DNA of 16,592 bases from Candidatus Bathyarchaeota archaeon (GTDB taxonomy: Archaea > Thermoproteota > Bathyarchaeia > 40CM-2-53-6 > RBG-13-38-9), in contig JAOZGV010000167.1 in the NCBI GenBank assembly GCA_026015225.1, forward strand, positions 1-16,592. The letters are read 5' to 3'. Below the pieces are notes generated by a model that searched no databases, had not been told where the DNA came from, and worked only from the letters and a program-made list of their open reading frames with translations. Each line of letters starts with the position of its first letter. The stretch's first letter is position 1. Shown one piece after another: positions 5,373 through 13,254 of the stretch. The position numbers and the translations under genes were made by a program.

Positions 5373-6854
5373 TCAACCTCCTAAGAAGAATTTACCAATT
5401 ATATCCGCCGCTGGATAAATGATGTTCAATGGAACATATGCGAAGATTCCAAAAATTACAGTGAAAAATGTCAGGATGCTCATCGGAACGAGCATGTAAG
5501 ATGGTGCTTCTTTTACTTCTTTCAGATTTTTAGGCACCTCTCCAAAGAAGACATTCTTTATCATTTTCAGATAATATCCGATTGTTATGATCGTTGCAAT
5601 AATCGCTAAAGCTCCAAGAATCATGAATCCTGCCTCAAAAGCTCCAGCAAATATCATCCATTCGCTAGCAAAGCCTCCAAATGGAGGAGTCCCTGCAATA
5701 GATAGTGCTCCACACAGAACTGCAACTGCAGTGATTGGCATCTTCGATGCCAGCCCTCCAAGTTTTCTCATATCCCTAATACCAGTAGAATAAATGATCG
5801 CTCCAGCGCTCATGAAGAGAAGAGACTTCGCTATTCCATGATTTATGATATGGAAAAGCCCGCCCGCAATTCCTAATGAGTACAAACTCATCAAACCGAA
5901 TAAAATGTATCCTGCTTGGCTTACACTACTGTATGCAAGTAACCTTTTGATGTCTGTCTGAGCAAAAGCCATCAATCCTCCCCATAGCATGGTTATTATC
6001 GCTAGAACAAGCAATGCGTATGATACAGTAGCTACAGATGACGGGAAAAACGTTAAAGTAATTCTGGCCATCGCATAAGCTCCACATTTGATCATTACTC
6101 CACTTAAGAGAACACTTATTGGAGTTGGAGCCTCAGCATGAGCGTCTGGAAGCCAGGTGTGTACTGGAAATATCGCCAGTTTAACTGCAAACCCAATGAA
6201 CATTAGAATCATTATCCACCTGAGAGCATCAAAAGGAGCTGATTGTAAGGCAGTAGATAATTTTAGGAAGTCGAATGTTCCTGCTAATGAGTAGGACCAA
6301 AGAATTCCAAATAATAAGCAAGCTGCGCCAGCATGCGTAAACATGAAGTATTTGAATCCGGTGATCTTAGGTCTGCCTTTTCCCCAATGCGCTATTAAAA
6401 AGTACGATGGTATCAACATCATCTCCCAAAATAGGTAGAAAAGAATCAAATTTGATGCTAAAACAACACCTATCATACCTCCAACAAATAGGAGTAGACA
6501 AGTGAAGTATATTTCTTGATCGTGCTCATGCTCCATATAGGATATAGAATAAATCGCAGCTAACGTGGATATCCCAGCGATTAATAGTGATATCGTAAGA
6601 CTAAGATGATCCATTAAAAAAGACATATCTAGCTTAAATAATCCAATCCATACTCCGTAGCTCTCACTGATAATTTCACCATCCAATACTCTATTCAAAT
6701 AGGAAAACAACATTAATGTGGAGATCGCAAAAGCAACTGTGGAAAGTATTCCATTCCCTACTCTACCGATTCTTTTTCCAAATAGATAGGCTATTGGAGA
6801 GGCTATTATGGGGATTATAATCGAATAAAGCATTAATCCATAGTTATCAATCAT
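5373..6854 (-). CDS. nuoM: Antiporter-like membrane subunit NuoM
   Basis: This 493-residue protein with about 14 TM helices belongs to the NuoM/MrpD family. Glu144 in FYLFWEMMLIPSYFLIAHWG occupies the essential TM5 position. Lys225 (FAVKLAIFP) and Lys256 (GVMIKCGAYAM) supply the half-channel lysines, and HTWLPDAHAEAPTPISVLLS is the family signature. Its length is normal for the family. Its ATG lies 7 bp after the nuoL stop, with a GGGTGA ribosome site overlapping that stop. It should conduct one ion across the membrane in the arm shared with L and the N-like subunit. Confidence 0.92.
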   Translation of the reverse strand: MIDNYGLMLYSIIIPIIASPIAYLFGKRIGRVGNGILSTVAFAISTLMLFSYLNRVLDGEIISESYGVWIGLFKLDMSFLMDHLSLTISLLIAGISTLAAIYSISYMEHEHDQEIYFTCLLLFVGGMIGVVLASNLILFYLFWEMMLIPSYFLIAHWGKGRPKITGFKYFMFTHAGAACLLFGILWSYSLAGTFDFLKLSTALQSAPFDALRWIMILMFIGFAVKLAIFPVHTWLPDAHAEAPTPISVLLSGVMIKCGAYAMARITLTFFPSSVATVSYALLVLAIITMLWGGLMAFAQTDIKRLLAYSSVSQAGYILFGLMSLYSLGIAGGLFHIINHGIAKSLLFMSAGAIIYSTGIRDMRKLGGLASKMPITAVAVLCGALSIAGTPPFGGFASEWMIFAGAFEAGFMILGALAIIATIITIGYYLKMIKNVFFGEVPKNLKEVKEAPSYMLVPMSILTFFTVIFGIFAYVPLNIIYPAADIIGKFFLGG

Positions 6855-6861
6855 TTCATTT

Positions 6862-8718
6862 TCACCCTAGCATGATTAGAATTAAAATTAAAAATCCTAC
6901 AAAACCTGCAAGGATTCCTGATATATTTGCGCTGAGCACGCCTGTATGTGATGGCCTAAAGTTTTGACTAATCTGTTTGGCCACATCAGCAACAGCGTAA
7001 TTGAATTTGTCGATAATTTTAAGATCTATCCAATCATAGATCTGATTGTAAAATTTTGGAAAGCTATTTACAAATATTGCGTAATAAACTCTGTCGAAAT
7101 AATAGCCTTCCGAAAGAATTTTATGCAAAGTACCCATACTTCCGCTTCTGAATCCTTCGGGAGAAACCGATTTTCTAAAGTAGATCAGGTACGCAGGAAC
7201 AAATCCGATTATCAATATAACAATCGATAGTAATAAAGGAATTAACTCCAATCCTGCCAAATGCTCAAAACCGAAATAATGCATAAATGGTTCTTCCAGA
7301 AATCCAGAAACGCAAGCTATTGCTGCAAGTATAATAAGAGGAATTGTCATCACTAATGGAGATTCATGTAGATGTTTGGATTCTCTCCCACGATACTTTC
7401 CAAAAAAGACAAGACCTAACCATCTAAAACTATAAGCTACCGTAAATATGGATGCCAATATTATGAGAATTAGAATTGCATACATATGATGTTCAAGAGC
7501 AGCAAGTATTATTAGATCTTTACTCCAGAAACCGTTAAATGGCGGGACTCCTGAAAGACATAGAATACCAACTAAACTTGTGATAAATGTGATGGGCATA
7601 TACTTGCGAAGACCTCCCATCTTCGTAATATCTGTGGTTCCAGCAGCATGCATAACTGAGCCAGCACAGAGGAATAATAAAGCCTTGAAGACCGCATGGC
7701 TCATTACATGAAATTGACTGGCGAACCATCCAAGGCTGGTTCCTATTCCAAGCGCAGCGATCATCAATCCAAGTTGGCTCAACGTCGAGTAAGCAAGAAC
7801 CCTTTTTATATCTGTTGAAACAATTGCGATTGTTGCTGTTAGTAAAGCCGTAATAGCTCCTATATACGATACAAAGATTAGCCATTCATTTATGGTAGAA
7901 AATAATGTGAACGTTCTTGCAGTCAAATAGACGCCAGCTTTTACCATGGTTGCAGCGTGTATTAATGCACTAACAGTAGTTGGGCCTTCCATCGCATCTG
8001 GAAGCCAGACTTGCAACGGAACTTGAGCAGATTTACCGATCGCTCCACCGAAGATCAACATCGATATGCTCATCAATCCTAAAATCGCAATCTTTCCAGC
8101 TTCGATGAATTCTTTAGAGGCCAGAAAGTTAAAAGAGCCAGTTTGTGCGAAAAGAGCGATTATTCCTATTAACAACAATATATCACCGACTTTTGTCACT
8201 ATGAAAGCTTTCATCCCTGCATTCGAAGCACTTTTCTTACGATACCAGAAGCCTATGAGCGCATATGAACACATTCCAACAATTTCCCAGAATATGAAGA
8301 GTTGTAAGAAATTATCGGCCATTACTAAGCCTATCATTCCACCAATAAAGAATAGAATGAAAAAATAATATCTTGTCAGCCCTCCATCATGGGCCATATA
8401 TCCGATTGAATAAAGAACTATTAATGCGCCTATTCCTGCTGCAACGTTTGCCATAAATACACTTAGAGGATCAACCAATACCCCAGCCTTCAGACCTATC
8501 TGTGGAATCCAAGATATAGTCCAATCAAACGCCTCACCGTGGTGAGACATGACCTGCGGAATCATGGAAATAGCATAAGCAGCAGAGATAAAGCTCACTA
8601 CAACCGCAAACCAATTTCTTACCTTATCTCCAATTTTAGCAACAATAGGAATTAAAACTGATCCTACTAAAGGAATTAACCAAACAAGCCAAGGTGCATA
8701 TTCATCAAACGGTAGCAT
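6862..8718 (-). CDS. nuoL: Antiporter-like membrane subunit NuoL
   Basis: This 618-residue protein is the longest antiporter-like subunit and has the NuoL-type C-terminal extension. Glu145 sits in FIFWEIVGMCSYALIGFWY (TM5), Lys229 in GGAIGKSAQVPLQVWLPDAM (TM7), and the TTVSALIHAATMVKAGVYL motif follows. The C-terminal part ends HTGVLSANISGILAGF, matching the last helix of NuoL after the lateral helix that braces the membrane arm. It should form the distal pump unit. It starts 8 bp after nuoK, with GGTGAG overlapping the nuoK stop. It keeps the L-specific lateral helix, which many short hydrogenases lack. Confidence 0.93.
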   Translation of the reverse strand: MLPFDEYAPWLVWLIPLVGSVLIPIVAKIGDKVRNWFAVVVSFISAAYAISMIPQVMSHHGEAFDWTISWIPQIGLKAGVLVDPLSVFMANVAAGIGALIVLYSIGYMAHDGGLTRYYFFILFFIGGMIGLVMADNFLQLFIFWEIVGMCSYALIGFWYRKKSASNAGMKAFIVTKVGDILLLIGIIALFAQTGSFNFLASKEFIEAGKIAILGLMSISMLIFGGAIGKSAQVPLQVWLPDAMEGPTTVSALIHAATMVKAGVYLTARTFTLFSTINEWLIFVSYIGAITALLTATIAIVSTDIKRVLAYSTLSQLGLMIAALGIGTSLGWFASQFHVMSHAVFKALLFLCAGSVMHAAGTTDITKMGGLRKYMPITFITSLVGILCLSGVPPFNGFWSKDLIILAALEHHMYAILILIILASIFTVAYSFRWLGLVFFGKYRGRESKHLHESPLVMTIPLIILAAIACVSGFLEEPFMHYFGFEHLAGLELIPLLLSIVILIIGFVPAYLIYFRKSVSPEGFRSGSMGTLHKILSEGYYFDRVYYAIFVNSFPKFYNQIYDWIDLKIIDKFNYAVADVAKQISQNFRPSHTGVLSANISGILAGFVGFLILILIMLG

Positions 8719-8726
8719 TTTCTAAC

Positions 8727-9041
8727 TCACCATCTCAATTTACTAAGTTTTCTAACATCAAGAGTGTCATAATGCCTATAAGCAAATACAGCGATTGTAA
8801 GACCTACCGCAACTATGCATGCCCCTATAATGATCGACATAATGACAAATGAACGAGCCAATGGATCGACAAACCCTTCTTTTGCGTAGGCTGAAAATGA
8901 AATGAAATTCAGGTTAGCAGCATTTGTAATTATCTCTATACCGATGATCAGTCGTATCATATTTCTTTTGACTGCCAAGCAATAAATTCCAATTATGAAA
9001 AGGATAATCGAAGTTATTAGATAGAAGTTTAAACCTATCAT
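8727..9041 (-). CDS. nuoK: NuoK/MrpC-type small membrane subunit
   Basis: This 104-residue protein has three TM helices. Glu36 in IRLIIGIEIITNAANLNFIS is the conserved buried carboxylate of the family. The second glutamate found in complex I NuoK TM3 (near residue 72) is not seen: that helix reads FVIMSIIIGACIVAVG. Together with the DPLARSFVIMSI loop, this resembles the MrpC/MbhG type more than NuoK of complex I. It links the J subunits to the antiporter-like subunits. A GGAGGAATGA ribosome site, overlapping the J2 stop, precedes the ATG. Confidence 0.9.
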   Translation of the reverse strand: MIGLNFYLITSIILFIIGIYCLAVKRNMIRLIIGIEIITNAANLNFISFSAYAKEGFVDPLARSFVIMSIIIGACIVAVGLTIAVFAYRHYDTLDVRKLSKLRW

Positions 9042-9048
9042 TTTTTAA

Positions 9049-9537
9049 TCATTCCTCCAGAGTTTGATCTTCTATTTCAGCGATAGCCGCATTTCTTTTA
9101 ATTGAACCAATCCCTTTGAGACAGGATGCTTTGCTCTTATAGGCTTCTCCGACAACTATTATCTCGTTATTTGGTGCCCTAAGTCTAAACCTAAACTCTC
9201 CTTTCGAATCCTTGTAAACTTCGAATCTACTTAAGCGATCCTTTCTTTTTTCAGCCATTTTCTCACGAATATGTGGCCTCAACATTGCAATGCAACAAGC
9301 TGCTGAAGCAAGAATTAGAAAAGCTTGAGCAATAAGATCCGGATATCGTCTACTCCAGAGTATATTGGCGGTTTGTTGTCCAACATCAGATGATGATTTA
9401 ACTAAATCAGGTTCGAATTCTAACATTTCGAATATTGGGAATGCATTGGTAGAGAGTATCGCAAAAATTATCAATATAGTGGCAATCGACAAGAATATTC
9501 CCGACAAACTCATCCAATCGGCTTTCAATTCATTCAT
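9049..9537 (-). CDS. nuoJ: NuoJ C-terminal-type subunit fused to a DUF1508 (YegP) domain
   Basis: The 162-residue protein has TM helices at about 11-30 and 69-87, joined by a loop with ANILWSRRYPDL. This is the second half of a split NuoJ (MbhE-like position). A basic linker (REKMAEKRKDRLS) leads to residues 104-157, which match the DUF1508/YegP domain: RFEVYKDSKGEFRFRLRAPN, then GEAYKSKASCLKGIGSIKRN. In DUF1508 the pattern FEIYKDKxGxYRFRLKAxNGE-x-x-x-x-S-E-x-YxSKAxCxxGIxSVxKNA is highly conserved, so the match is strong. The domain should face the cytoplasm. No complex I or hydrogenase subunit I know carries it. It starts directly after the J1 stop with no gap. Confidence 0.85.
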   Translation of the reverse strand: MNELKADWMSLSGIFLSIATILIIFAILSTNAFPIFEMLEFEPDLVKSSSDVGQQTANILWSRRYPDLIAQAFLILASAACCIAMLRPHIREKMAEKRKDRLSRFEVYKDSKGEFRFRLRAPNNEIIVVGEAYKSKASCLKGIGSIKRNAAIAEIEDQTLEE

Positions 9538-9786
9538 CTATCGCTCTCTCCTGCTCGTTAGCATAATTGCAGCAACGAACAATACAATTATTGCACCTGC
9601 ATAAATTAGAATTTGAAATACGGCCACATATGGTGCGCTAAGAATCCAGAATAACGCACCGATAGTCACAGACATACTTGCAAAGGAAATTATTGCATAT
9701 AATAAATCCTTTGCCTCAACAGTCAATATGGCAAAGATGCATGTAATGACTAGAAGTATTAGTTCAATAATCTCTATCATATTCAT
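9538..9786 (-). CDS. nuoJ: NuoJ N-terminal-type membrane subunit
   Basis: This 82-residue protein with three TM helices matches the N-terminal half of NuoJ. The conserved helix 3 reads FQILIYAGAIIVLFVAAIML, the pi-bulge helix that in complex I takes part in coupling. Splitting of J into two genes is known in archaeal Fpo complexes and in hydrogenases. An alternative ATG lies two codons in. A GGAATGAGAGTGA stretch covering the nuoI stop serves as the ribosome site. Confidence 0.9.
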   Translation of the reverse strand: MNMIEIIELILLVITCIFAILTVEAKDLLYAIISFASMSVTIGALFWILSAPYVAVFQILIYAGAIIVLFVAAIMLTSRRER

Positions 9787-9792
9787 TCACTC

Positions 9793-10164
9793 TCATTCCT
9801 TTTTTGGCCGATTGAACTCCACAAATCGTTCGCTCATCATCCCGGCGGATTCTACACTTTCTGTTGTTGCCAAATCGTGCTCTGCTGTTTGTTTTATTGC
9901 ATTCCTTGGACAGGATTCGACACATTGACCACAAAACACACATCGCCCTGGATACCATTTCATATCACAAGTCAATCCTTTCCCAACCATCTCAAGAGCA
10001 TATGCAGGACAATCATGAATGCAAGTTCCACATCCTATACACTTTAGAATATCTATCTCAACTTTCGCTCTTGTGCCTTCTATAGGCTCAGGACTTTCAA
10101 ATGGATATATTATGGTTGCAGGTTTTTTTACAAGATGTCTTAATAATTCTCTTTCCATAGCCAT
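9793..10164 (-). CDS. nuoI: Two-[4Fe-4S] ferredoxin-like subunit NuoI (HycF/EchF type)
   Basis: This 123-residue subunit carries two cluster motifs, CIGCGTCIHDCP (Cys42, 45, 48, 52) and CVFCGQCVESCP (Cys75, 78, 81, 85). It passes electrons between soluble ferredoxin and the single cluster of the B subunit. Its N-terminus (KKPATIIYPFESPEP) resembles hydrogenase-linked members of the family. With no nuoE, F or G homologues present, this is probably the electron entry or exit point of the complex. The C-terminal tail after residue 92 is charged and poorly conserved. A GGGTGAG site overlaps the nuoH stop codon. Confidence 0.93.
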   Translation of the reverse strand: MAMERELLRHLVKKPATIIYPFESPEPIEGTRAKVEIDILKCIGCGTCIHDCPAYALEMVGKGLTCDMKWYPGRCVFCGQCVESCPRNAIKQTAEHDLATTESVESAGMMSERFVEFNRPKKE

Positions 10165-10173
10165 GCTTTTAAC

Positions 10174-11151
10174 TCACCCTAAAACCAATTGAAGAAATAT
10201 AATTTGTATAATCGCTAAAGGAACCAAATATTTCCAACAGCCGCTCACCATTTGGTCAATTCTGAATCTTGCGAAGAGGCCTCTTAAATTTGATAGAATC
10301 AACACGACTATTGTGGTTTTTATAAAGAACCATATAACCCCAACCCATGGAATATTATAGAAAGGTCCTGCAGGTCCTCCAAGAAATAGTGAAGTTATTA
10401 ATCCAGCGGCCAATACTAATTCTAGATCAAAAGCAAATCTGAGAAGCGCTAATTTTCTTCCACTGAATTCCGTTTGCCATCCTGCAACAAGTTCTGTCTC
10501 AGCTTCAGGAAGATCAAAAGGTACTTTTTCAAGTTCAGCGAGCAAAGCAATTATAGCGATCCCAAATCCCAAAGGATTTAGAATAATTGCCCATATTCCA
10601 GTAGATGCTTGCCATTCAACAATCTTAGATATCGAGAGAGATTTAGCCACTATTGCCGGACCTATAAAGGCCAAGGAGAGTGGCACCTCATAACCAAGAG
10701 TCTGCATTGCTGCTCTTAGACCTCCAATTGTACTGAATCTATTTGTTGAACTCCATCCACCTAGAAATGCTAAAATTGCGATAAGAGTCATCAAGAAAGT
10801 CATGAAAATTAGATCTCCTTCAAAATGGACAAATGCCTTGACGCCCCATATTGGAATGAAAAATAATGCTGTTATTGAAATAGTCGACAATAAAATTGGG
10901 ACTCCCCTAAAAACTGGTTTATCTACTGCTTCTGGCTCGATATCTTCTTTTGCAAGTAGTTTAATAAAATCAGCAAGTGGTTGTAATGTACCATGAGAAC
11001 CCGTATGCATGGGACCACGCCTATTTTGAAGTCTTGCCAGGAACCTTCTGTCCAACCATTGGTAGAATAAGGCTAATGTGAAAAGGAAGAATATTCCAGG
11101 AATAATTAATAACTTAAGAATTTCTATAATCAATTCGTTACCTACCACCAT
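10174..11151 (-). CDS. nuoH: Membrane subunit NuoH, the coupling subunit under the catalytic arm
   Basis: From the ATG at 11151 the product is 325 residues with about eight TM helices. Conserved segments include RRFLARLQNRRGPMHTGSHG, then LQPLADFIKLLAKEDIEP, and EKVPFDLPEAETELVAGWQT followed by EFSGRKLALLR. The acidic EAETE loop is the expected ion or redox coupling site at the junction with B and D. The gene overlaps the end of nuoD by 14 bp. A longer reading from TTG at 11226 would overlap by 89 bp and adds a basic N-terminus unlike the family, so I prefer the later start. A TTG at 11133 preceded by GGTGG is a second possibility. Confidence 0.9.
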   Translation of the reverse strand: MVVGNELIIEILKLLIIPGIFFLFTLALFYQWLDRRFLARLQNRRGPMHTGSHGTLQPLADFIKLLAKEDIEPEAVDKPVFRGVPILLSTISITALFFIPIWGVKAFVHFEGDLIFMTFLMTLIAILAFLGGWSSTNRFSTIGGLRAAMQTLGYEVPLSLAFIGPAIVAKSLSISKIVEWQASTGIWAIILNPLGFGIAIIALLAELEKVPFDLPEAETELVAGWQTEFSGRKLALLRFAFDLELVLAAGLITSLFLGGPAGPFYNIPWVGVIWFFIKTTIVVLILSNLRGLFARFRIDQMVSGCWKYLVPLAIIQIIFLQLVLG

Positions 11152-12319
11152 TTTTTTTCGAATATTTCTTAATCTGTTCTGTACTCCATATCCAATTCTT
11201 TCCTGAATTAGCGTCAATGAATGCAACTCTGTCAGTACAGCTCATACATGGATCTATAGCTGCTAGCGTAATAGGAACGTCAGCAACATACCCTCCGATC
11301 AACATTTTTGCCATAGATGCCCAATTACCTAAAGTGGGGGCTCTAACCTTGTACCTTTCAGGTTTGTCTGTTCCATTAGATTTGCAGTAATGAATGTCCT
11401 CTCCTCTTGGCGCCTCTACAATGCTTACATTCTCTCCTGGAGGAATTGATCTTGGGGCTCTAACTCCAATAGGTCCTGTTGGAAGGTGATCTAGTGAGTA
11501 TTCAATTATATTTGCGGATTCTATTAATTCATCAACCCTTACAAGAACCCTGGAAGCAACGTCACATAGATCGTAAGTTATTAGGTTGAAAGGAATCTCA
11601 TCATATGCAGAATATGGATCGTCCTTTCTTACATCTTTTTTAACATTGCTTGCTCTCGCTGTTGGGCCTACAGCACACAATTCAGCGGCATCCTTGGTCG
11701 ATAATATACCAACCCCTAGTGCCCTTTTCAATATTGTCTTTTCTGCCAAAACTAATTTCTTGTAATACTCTGTACGCTTTTTTAATAATGCAATTCCTTT
11801 TCTAGTCTTTGAAATCATATCAGCAGTTAAATCTCTCCTAACTCCTCCAATTGTATTGGCCGCATGGAGAACTCTATTGCCAGTTATCATCTCCATCAAG
11901 TCTAATGATACTTCTCTATCGCGCCAACAATACATGAAGAGTGTGTCGAAACCAATCTCATGAGCTGCCACACCAAGCCATAGTAAGTGACTATGAACCC
12001 TTTCAAGCTCTGCCACTATAGTTCTGATATATTGTGCTCTCGGAGGTGCTTCTACATCCATCATAGGTTCAAGATTATTAACATAACAAAGTTGATGTGC
12101 CATAGCACAGATTCCACAAACTCTCTCGATTAAATACAAACCTTGTACATAGGTCCGATTCTCAAATGCCTTCTCGCCTCCCCTGTGCACATATCCCAAG
12201 CGAATTTTTACATCGATGATCTCTTCTCCGTCAACGGTCAGCAAGAAGTTTTCAGGTTCTTTTAGAGCCGGGTGTTGTGGCCCTATTGGAACTTTATAAG
12301 TTGAGTTCGACATTTTCAT
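11138..12319 (-). CDS. nuoD: Group 4 [NiFe]-hydrogenase large subunit in the nuoD position
   Basis: The protein (393 residues from ATG 12319) is homologous to NuoD/HycE/MbhL but keeps the hydrogenase active site. The L1 motif is RVCGIC-AMAH (Cys68, Cys71, His75) and the L2 motif is DPCMSCTDR (Cys358, Cys361). It also has the catalytic-pocket EAPRGE (Arg305). In complex I these cysteines are lost and a quinone-binding Tyr takes their place. The N-terminal PIGPQHPALKEPE is also of hydrogenase type. After Arg364 a 29-residue tail remains, close in place and length to the peptide clipped from E. coli HycE during maturation. It should reduce protons to H2, or oxidise H2, at a NiFe centre on the cytoplasmic side. 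Starts at GTG 12322 and ATG 12313 are alternatives; 12319 overlaps the nuoC TGA. Confidence 0.93.
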   Translation of the reverse strand: MKMSNSTYKVPIGPQHPALKEPENFLLTVDGEEIIDVKIRLGYVHRGGEKAFENRTYVQGLYLIERVCGICAMAHQLCYVNNLEPMMDVEAPPRAQYIRTIVAELERVHSHLLWLGVAAHEIGFDTLFMYCWRDREVSLDLMEMITGNRVLHAANTIGGVRRDLTADMISKTRKGIALLKKRTEYYKKLVLAEKTILKRALGVGILSTKDAAELCAVGPTARASNVKKDVRKDDPYSAYDEIPFNLITYDLCDVASRVLVRVDELIESANIIEYSLDHLPTGPIGVRAPRSIPPGENVSIVEAPRGEDIHYCKSNGTDKPERYKVRAPTLGNWASMAKMLIGGYVADVPITLAAIDPCMSCTDRVAFIDANSGKNWIWSTEQIKKYSKKNGGR

Positions 12320-12822
12320 CACTTCTTAACTTTTTCAATTTTAGTTTTAATATCTTCAAGCTTGTATTCTTTCCTTAAAGGATAAACTCCAGATGGCCAA
12401 TGTTCAGGTAAAATTAGAGGAGATAAATCAGGATGACCTTCAAATACTATTCCAAACAAATCATGTACTTCTCTCTCGTAAAGTTCTGCTCCCGGGATTA
12501 TTGTTATGATAGTTGGCAATTTTGGTTTGTCTTTTGCAACTTCAACCTTTAATGATAATGTAATAAATTGTTCTTTAGAGTGATACTCCCTTAGGTGATA
12601 AATAACTGCTAAATTTTTTACTAAATCCAATCCTGAAATAGTTGCTACATGTGTGTAATTCTTTTCTTTTGCGAGAAATTTAGTCACTTTGATCAGAGAT
12701 TTCGAATCGATAGTTACGAATACTCTTCTTGCACTTTGAACTTTAGCCTCTATAATTTTATCCCCAAACTTATCTTTCAGATTGTTCACTATTTCTTGTT
12801 CTTTAGAAATATCTGACAACAT
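12319..12822 (-). CDS. nuoC: NuoC-type 30-kDa subunit
   Basis: This 167-residue soluble subunit binds the large subunit. The conserved C-terminal motif is clear: ELYEREVHDLFGIVFEGHPD, then LILPEHWPSGVYPLRKEY. It is a separate gene and not fused to B or D as in some relatives. An in-frame TTG at 12840 lies inside nuoB; the ATG at 12822, right behind GGGAAGTGAG and 1 bp after the nuoB stop, is preferred. The last codon runs into the nuoD start (TGATG). Confidence 0.9.
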   Translation of the reverse strand: MLSDISKEQEIVNNLKDKFGDKIIEAKVQSARRVFVTIDSKSLIKVTKFLAKEKNYTHVATISGLDLVKNLAVIYHLREYHSKEQFITLSLKVEVAKDKPKLPTIITIIPGAELYEREVHDLFGIVFEGHPDLSPLILPEHWPSGVYPLRKEYKLEDIKTKIEKVKK

Positions 12823-12823
12823 C

Positions 12824-13249
12824 TCACTTCCCAGCAGCAAGTTTTTGCAATAATTTTACTGCACCATCTATTATAGCTTGAGGACGGGGGGGACACCCTG
12901 GTACGTAGACATCAACTGGAATTACTTTGTCAGCTCCTTCGTAGACGCTGTAACAATTTTGGAAAACTCCACCTGACATTGCACAGGATCCTATAGCCAT
13001 GACAAATTTAGGTTCTGCCATCTGCTCATATATTCGAATTAATCTATCTTTAATTTGCCTTGTCACAGTACCTGTAAGAAGCATCACATCAGCATGCCTA
13101 GGGCTTCCTCTAAGTATCATACCGAATCTTTCAATATCGTATCTTGGAATTAATGATGCAAGCACTTCTATATCACATCCATTACATCCACCAGCATTGA
13201 AGTGGAAGACCCAGGGCGATTTTATCCTTGCCCATTTTATGATGTCCAA
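12824..13249 (-). CDS. nuoB: Group 4 [NiFe]-hydrogenase small subunit in the nuoB position
   Basis: This 141-residue subunit holds one [4Fe-4S] cluster next to the active site. Ligands are Cys22 and Cys25 in NAGGCNGCDIE, Cys89 in IGSCAMSGGVF and Cys119 in VPGCPPRP. The CNGC spacing is the hydrogenase form; complex I NuoB has a tandem Cys-Cys. The stretch SLIPRYDIERFG followed by GSPRHADVMLLTGTVTRQ is also typical of EchC/MbhJ/HycG. The gene begins with TTG, 5 bp after nuoA, with AAAGGTG upstream; no nearby ATG would preserve the N-terminus. Confidence 0.93.
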   Translation of the reverse strand: MDIIKWARIKSPWVFHFNAGGCNGCDIEVLASLIPRYDIERFGMILRGSPRHADVMLLTGTVTRQIKDRLIRIYEQMAEPKFVMAIGSCAMSGGVFQNCYSVYEGADKVIPVDVYVPGCPPRPQAIIDGAVKLLQKLAAGK

Positions 13250-13254
13250 TTTTT

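Noticed and set aside
7535..7885. 116-codon minus-strand frame inside nuoL
   Set aside because: A shifted frame within a strongly conserved nuoL sequence; the composition is odd (Cys, Tyr, Trp rich) and no motif is seen.
11152..11226. N-terminal extension of NuoH from a TTG start
   Set aside because: It would overlap nuoD by 89 bp and adds a basic segment foreign to NuoH; the ATG at 11151 gives a normal N-terminus.
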